This document shows, in pieces, positions 60,652 to 64,000 of a stretch of DNA of 64,000 nt. How positions within the stretch are numbered: position 1 is the first letter of the stretch; each line of letters begins with the position of its first letter. The stretch is taken from contig JBGAPZ010000015.1 in the NCBI GenBank assembly GCA_044220975.1, positions 1 through 64,000 of the forward strand, written 5' to 3'. Below the pieces are notes generated by a model, which saw only the letters and a list, made by a program, of their open reading frames with translations, was not told the DNA's origin and did not search any database. Both the position numbers and the translations under genes were made by a program. The stretch is from SZUA-430 sp044220975. Lineage in GTDB: Bacteria; Pseudomonadota; Alphaproteobacteria; Micropepsales; Micropepsaceae.

Positions 60652-60898
60652 ATGACGCCGCTTTACAGCCTTCGGCTTTCAACACGCGCTTCGTTGACGC
60701 TGGAAATTTCACAAGCGCGGCCGAGGGCCGAATCGGCCGGCGCACAAGATCGCCGCTGCAGTTCGGACAACGGCCCTTCAGCACGCCCATCGCACATGCC
60801 TCGCAGAACGTACACTCGAATGTGCAGATCCTGGCCTCTGTCGATGCGGGTGGAAGATCGCGATCGCAGCATTCGCAATTCGGTCTGAGTTCCAACAT
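60650..60898 (-). CDS. DUF1272 cysteine-rich zinc-ribbon-like protein
   Basis: 82 residues beginning MLELRPNCECCDRDLPP, the hallmark of DUF1272. Eight or more cysteines in C-x-C-C, C-x3-C-x2-C-x2-C and C-P-N-C arrangements (ICTFECTFCEACAMGVLKGRCPNCSGDLVRRPIRP) suggest one or two bound zinc ions. Function unknown. Its ATG overlaps the fRMsr stop by one base (TGATG), so it is the last gene of the msr operon. Confidence 0.9.
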   Translation of the reverse strand: MLELRPNCECCDRDLPPASTEARICTFECTFCEACAMGVLKGRCPNCSGDLVRRPIRPSAALVKFPASTKRVLKAEGCKAAS

Positions 60899-61383
60899 CA
60901 GAAATCTGTTCCTTCAACGAAGACTGAAACCACCGCCTCGAACGCGCGCCGGTCCTCATCGTCAAATCGCGCAAACAACGGGCTGTCGAGGTCGAGTACG
61001 CCATGCACGCGCTCACCTTTGATAAGCGGTACGACCAGCTCGGAGTTCGAAGCGGAATCGCACGCGATGTGCCCCGGAAACGCATGCACGTCTTTGACCA
61101 GCATCGTCTCGCGCCGGGCCACAGCGGTTCCGCATACGCCCTTGCCCGCAGGGATGCGCACACACGCGGGCTTGCCTTGAAACGGGCCGAGCACAAGCTC
61201 GCCGCCCTTCATGAAATAGAACCCCGCCCAATTGAGATCGGGCACGATCTGCCAGATCAGCGCCGCGATGTTGGCGGAGTTCGCAACAAGGTCGCGCTCG
61301 CCGTCGAGGAGCCCACGTGTCTGCCGCACGAGCTCCTCGTAAATCTCGGCTTTGGTTCCGCTAACTTTCACTGCAGCGAACAT
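60898..61383 (-). CDS. msrC: Free methionine-R-sulfoxide reductase (GAF domain)
   Basis: 161 residues from MFAAVKVSGTKAEIYEELV. Single GAF domain of the fRMsr type with cysteines C74, C84 and C108; their spacing (10 and 24) equals that of the catalytic set in E. coli fRMsr (C84, C94, C118). Flanking motifs are NWAGFYFMKGGELVLGPFQGKPACVRIPAGKGVCGTA and HIACDSASNSELVVPL. It reduces free Met-R-SO in the cytoplasm. It starts eight bases past the msrA stop. Confidence 0.93.
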   Translation of the reverse strand: MFAAVKVSGTKAEIYEELVRQTRGLLDGERDLVANSANIAALIWQIVPDLNWAGFYFMKGGELVLGPFQGKPACVRIPAGKGVCGTAVARRETMLVKDVHAFPGHIACDSASNSELVVPLIKGERVHGVLDLDSPLFARFDDEDRRAFEAVVSVFVEGTDF

Positions 61384-61391
61384 GGGCACCT

Positions 61392-62066
61392 TCAGTGTTG
61401 AATGCCGCCGCCCGCTTCCTTGCCCCAAATTTCTTCAAGACGTGCGTCGCGGCCACAATTGAACCGGTAGAGATTATAGCGGACGGGATTGTTCTTGTAG
61501 AAATTCTGGTGGTGCTCCTCCGCCGGGTAAAACGGCCCGGCAGCCACGATCTGCGTGACGATCGGCCGCTTGAACCGTGCGGATTTCTCAAGCGCGGCCT
61601 TCGACGCTTCTGCCGCCTGATGCTGCGCTTCGTTCACGTAGAAGATTGCCGTCCGGTACTGCGTTCCGAAGTCGCAGAACTGCCCTTCCTTCGTCAGCGG
61701 ATCCACATTGCGCCAATAGACGTAAAGCAGCTTCTCGTAGGTCACCATTGCCGGGTCGAAAACAATCTTCACGGCTTCCGCATGACCGGTTCCGCCAGCG
61801 GAAACATCCTCATATGACGGATTCGCCTTCGTCCCGCCCGTAAATCCCGAAGTCGTCGAAAGGACGCCCGGCACCTTGTCGAAGTCGGACTCGACGCACC
61901 AAAAACAACCACCGGCGAAAATCGCTATTTGCGCGCCCGCAGGCTGTGCTTGCGGCGCGTTCGCGGCACGAACGCCAAGCACGGCATCGGCAAACCGCGA
62001 GCCGAACATCGCAAGTCCCACGAGCGCCGCAAGCGCAAACGCCCGCGCAAATCCGAATTGACGCAT
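61392..62066 (-). CDS. msrA: Exported peptide methionine-S-sulfoxide reductase MsrA
   Basis: 224 residues. An N-terminal hydrophobic segment (FARAFALAALVGLAMFGSRFADAVLG) predicts a signal peptide or anchor, so the enzyme acts in the periplasm. The catalytic motif is G-G-C54-F-W-C-V-E. Conserved SGFTGGTKANPSYEDVSAGGTGHAEAVKI, QFCDFGTQYRTAIFY and a C-terminal region with Cys (RFNCGRDARLEEIWG) for recycling follow. Its ATG is one base after the msrB stop. Confidence 0.95.
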   Translation of the reverse strand: MRQFGFARAFALAALVGLAMFGSRFADAVLGVRAANAPQAQPAGAQIAIFAGGCFWCVESDFDKVPGVLSTTSGFTGGTKANPSYEDVSAGGTGHAEAVKIVFDPAMVTYEKLLYVYWRNVDPLTKEGQFCDFGTQYRTAIFYVNEAQHQAAEASKAALEKSARFKRPIVTQIVAAGPFYPAEEHHQNFYKNNPVRYNLYRFNCGRDARLEEIWGKEAGGGIQH

Positions 62067-62067
62067 C

Positions 62068-62568
62068 CTATGCCACCGCCGGTCTGAAGGTCATCGCGAC
62101 GCCGTTCATGCAATAGCGCTTGCCGGTTGGGGCCGGACCGTCGTCGAAGACGTGGCCCAAGTGGCCGCCGCAGCGCCTGCAATGGACTTCCGTTCGCGTC
62201 ATGAACAACGATGTGTCCGTAGTCATACCGACTGCGTTCGGCAAGGGCTTCCAAAAGCTTGGCCACCCCGTCCCGCTGTCGAACTTCGCATCCGACGAAA
62301 AGAGCGGCAAGTCGCAGCCCGCGCACGCGAACGTACCACGGCGCTTCTCGTGATCGAGAACGCTCGAGCCGGGGCGCTCAGTGCCTTGCTCGCGCAAGAC
62401 ATGGAACTGATCCGCTGTGAGCTTCGCTCGCCACTGGGCCTCGGTTTTTGTGACTTCGAACTTCGGCCCGCCTGCCCCAAACAGACCCCGCCCCCCTAAT
62501 ACTGTCGCGACCGCGGCGGCCGCGCCGCCGAGCGCCGCTGTGCCCAAAAGCGTTCTACGATTGACCAT
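62068..62568 (-). CDS. msrB: Tat-exported peptide methionine-R-sulfoxide reductase MsrB
   Basis: 166 residues from MVNRRTLLGTAALGG, with AAGGAGG five bases upstream. The twin arginine (R4-R5) followed by a hydrophobic alanine/glycine stretch is a Tat signal. Zinc ligands are C82, C85, C130 and C133; the catalytic cysteine is C153 in RYCMNGVAM. FDSGTGWPSFWKP and RCGGHLGHVFDDGP are conserved. It is the first gene of msrB-msrA-fRMsr-DUF1272. A possible promoter (TTGGTC, 17 bases, GTATGT) lies just upstream. Confidence 0.95.
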   Translation of the reverse strand: MVNRRTLLGTAALGGAAAAVATVLGGRGLFGAGGPKFEVTKTEAQWRAKLTADQFHVLREQGTERPGSSVLDHEKRRGTFACAGCDLPLFSSDAKFDSGTGWPSFWKPLPNAVGMTTDTSLFMTRTEVHCRRCGGHLGHVFDDGPAPTGKRYCMNGVAMTFRPAVA

Positions 62569-62673
62569 GGAATCCTCCTTTGTGTCCGCGGAGGGACATA
62601 CGTAGCCCGGGGCAAACGGACCAATCACGGCGATGCGAGGGAGCAGTGATGTGCTCCTCGCACAACTGTGCCA

Positions 62674-64000
62674 TCAGGCAGCCTCAGCCTGTGCACGCGA
62701 TGCAATCGCGCTTTCTGCCAATTTGCCGGTCAATTCCGCCAAATGATCGAACTTGTGGGTAAACGTCGCGCCCCCTGAGTGGCGGACCGAAGCTCGATGA
62801 TGAACGTCTGCAGCTCGGATTCGGGAATATGCGCCTGCACCGAATCCCACCCGGGCCAACCGGGACGCCCGTCATACCCCAAAAGCTGACCGCGCTTGCC
62901 CGTGATGATCTGGTTGATGCGCGATGTGTGCTCGGCCGGCGTGTGCGCCTCGACCGCCATAATAGGTTCGAGAAGCACCGGCGAGCAGTTCGCCATGCCC
63001 TCCGACATACCGGTCTTCGCGGCCATCTGAAACGCCGCATCGCTTGAGTCGACCGTGTGGTAACTGCCGTCCGTCAGCGCCACCGAAACGTCCACGACCG
63101 GAAAACCCAACGGACCCTTGTTCAGATAGTCGCGAATGCCCTTTTCGACCGAGGGAATGAACTGGCGCGGCACGACGCCGCCCGAAATCTGGTCCAAGAA
63201 CTCGAACCCGCCACCGCGTTGCAAAGGCTTGATCTGGAGCACCACATCGCCGAACTGGCCGTGCCCGCCCGATTGCTTCTTGTGGCGCCCGCGCTGCTCG
63301 GTCGACTTGCGGATCGTTTCGCGATAGCCGACATGCGGCGTGTGCGATGCGAGCTTCAGGCCGAACTTCCGCTCCGTCTTGGCAAGCGCCGTGCGCAAAT
63401 GCACCTCGCCCTGCCCGCGCAAGATCGCTTCGTGCGTTTCCGCCACATGCTCGAATACGATACCGGGATCTTCTTCCCGTAGCTTTGCGATCGCGCCGGA
63501 AAGCTTCACGTCGTCGTTGCGGTTCGCAGCCTTGATCGCGAACTTGTAGACGAGCGGTAGAAGCTCGGCGCGCTTCAGCGCCTTTACAGCCTTCGGCGCC
63601 GCAAGCGTGTCGCCGGTCTGCGCCTTCTCGAGCCTCCCGATCGCGACCAAGTCGCCCGCACCGGCAGCAGGCACCTTCGTTGCCTTTTCGCCCTGCATCG
63701 AGAACAGGCCGGACGCTCGCTCTTCGCCGCCGTCGCTCCGCGCCAGCGTCGCGCCGTCCTTGAGGACGCCTTTCAGCACGCGCGCAAGCGAAAGCTTTCC
63801 GCCAGCGCCGTGGTAGGTCTTTACGATTTGCACGACCGGATCGTCGCCGCCGTTGCCTTCAAGGCCTTGACGCTTTGCAGCATGCGAGACATCGGGCACC
63901 TCGTGCCGAAGCGCTTTCAACAAGCGGCGCACGCCGTTATCGCCGTCGCCCGAGCCCAGCAGCACGGGTACGATCAACCCGTCGGCAAGTTCGCGCGAAA
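62674..64000 (-). pseudogene. EF-G-like translation factor GTPase, partial, with frameshift near the 3' end
   Basis: C-terminal two-thirds of an EF-G paralogue: domain II (DPVVQIVKTYHGAGGKLSLARVLKGVLKDG), domain III (KLREEDPGIVFEHVAETHEAILRGQGEVHL), domain IV (SGGHGQFGDVVLQIKPL, GGVVPRQFIPSVEKGIRDYLNKG) and domain V (LEPIMAVEAHTPAEHTSRINQIITGKRGQLLGYDGRPGW). It continues past 64000. The main frame ends at 62730 with non-family residues (GARRLPTSSIIWRN). The expected ending (GATFTHKFDHLAELTGKLAE) is in another frame to 62674. The switch is at a run of five G (62775-62771); one more G would restore the frame. It could be a sequencing indel or a real lesion. Confidence 0.85.

Noticed and set aside
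62640..62657. GGAGCA/TGCTCC hairpin after the EF-G-like gene as a terminator
   Set aside because: Only six base pairs and no U-tract on either strand.

Overview
The window is 64 kb of dense, GC-rich bacterial chromosome with alphaproteobacterial gene content and synteny. The evidence is a complete division and cell-wall (dcw) cluster in canonical order, yqeY-dnaG-rpoD, a fused ArsR/methyltransferase in front of metF-metH, a FnrL-type oxygen sensor, trxB followed by a LysR gene, and promoters close to the alphaproteobacterial CTTGAC-N17-CTATAT pattern. The genus cannot be fixed from the sequence. No prophage, insertion sequence, transposase or CRISPR array was seen; this is core chromosome.

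Layout. (1) 1-18.9 kb, minus strand: mraZ-rsmH-ftsL-ftsI-murE-murF-mraY-murD-ftsW-murG-murC-murB-ddl-ftsQ-ftsA-ftsZ, tightly packed with many overlapping stop/start codons, then a terminator, a roughly 400-bp spacer and probably the first codons of lpxC at the left edge. A three-repeat MraZ operator lies upstream of mraZ, next to rnpB. (2) 19.5-26.2 kb: a peptidoglycan amidase, a thioesterase and a DjlA-like co-chaperone on minus; a fused 5-oxoprolinase and an unknown gene on plus; a 25-residue membrane peptide. (3) 26.2-32.9 kb: a carboxymuconolactone decarboxylase-like gene divergent from its probable HxlR regulator, then an autoregulated arsR/methyltransferase-metF-metH operon. (4) 33-45.2 kb: mlaA-mlaC, ettA, an FnrL-like regulator, a PH-domain membrane protein, tRNA-Ile(CAT), a SIMPL protein, an S9 peptidase, a lipoprotein/carbonic anhydrase/SnoaL/GNAT/nitrilase run and small enzymes. 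(5) 45.3-50.2 kb: yqeY-dnaG-rpoD. (6) 50.3-60.5 kb: carA-HD hydrolase, ompW, carB, greA, lrp, an ELM1-like gene, trxB-lysR. (7) 60.5-62.6 kb: an apparent small RNA gene, convergent with an msrB-msrA-fRMsr-DUF1272 operon that repairs methionine sulfoxide. (8) The right edge holds an EF-G-like gene that runs out of the window and carries a frameshift.

The most interesting unannotated object is the small RNA at about 60503-60651. It has its own promoter, three successive hairpins that each expose a C-rich (UUCUCCCCC-like) loop able to pair with Shine-Dalgarno sequences, and a strong intrinsic terminator. It sits between trxB-lysR and the methionine sulfoxide reductase operon. The architecture recalls the alphaproteobacterial three-loop anti-Shine-Dalgarno sRNAs, but the loop sequence differs. 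Other points worth checking are the operators (MraZ boxes, twin HxlR palindromes, a perfect 22-bp palindrome at arsR-metF-metH), an in-frame palindromic element inside the 5-oxoprolinase linker, nested inverted repeats before lpxC, and a structured greA leader. All calls come from reading the sequence; no database search was run.
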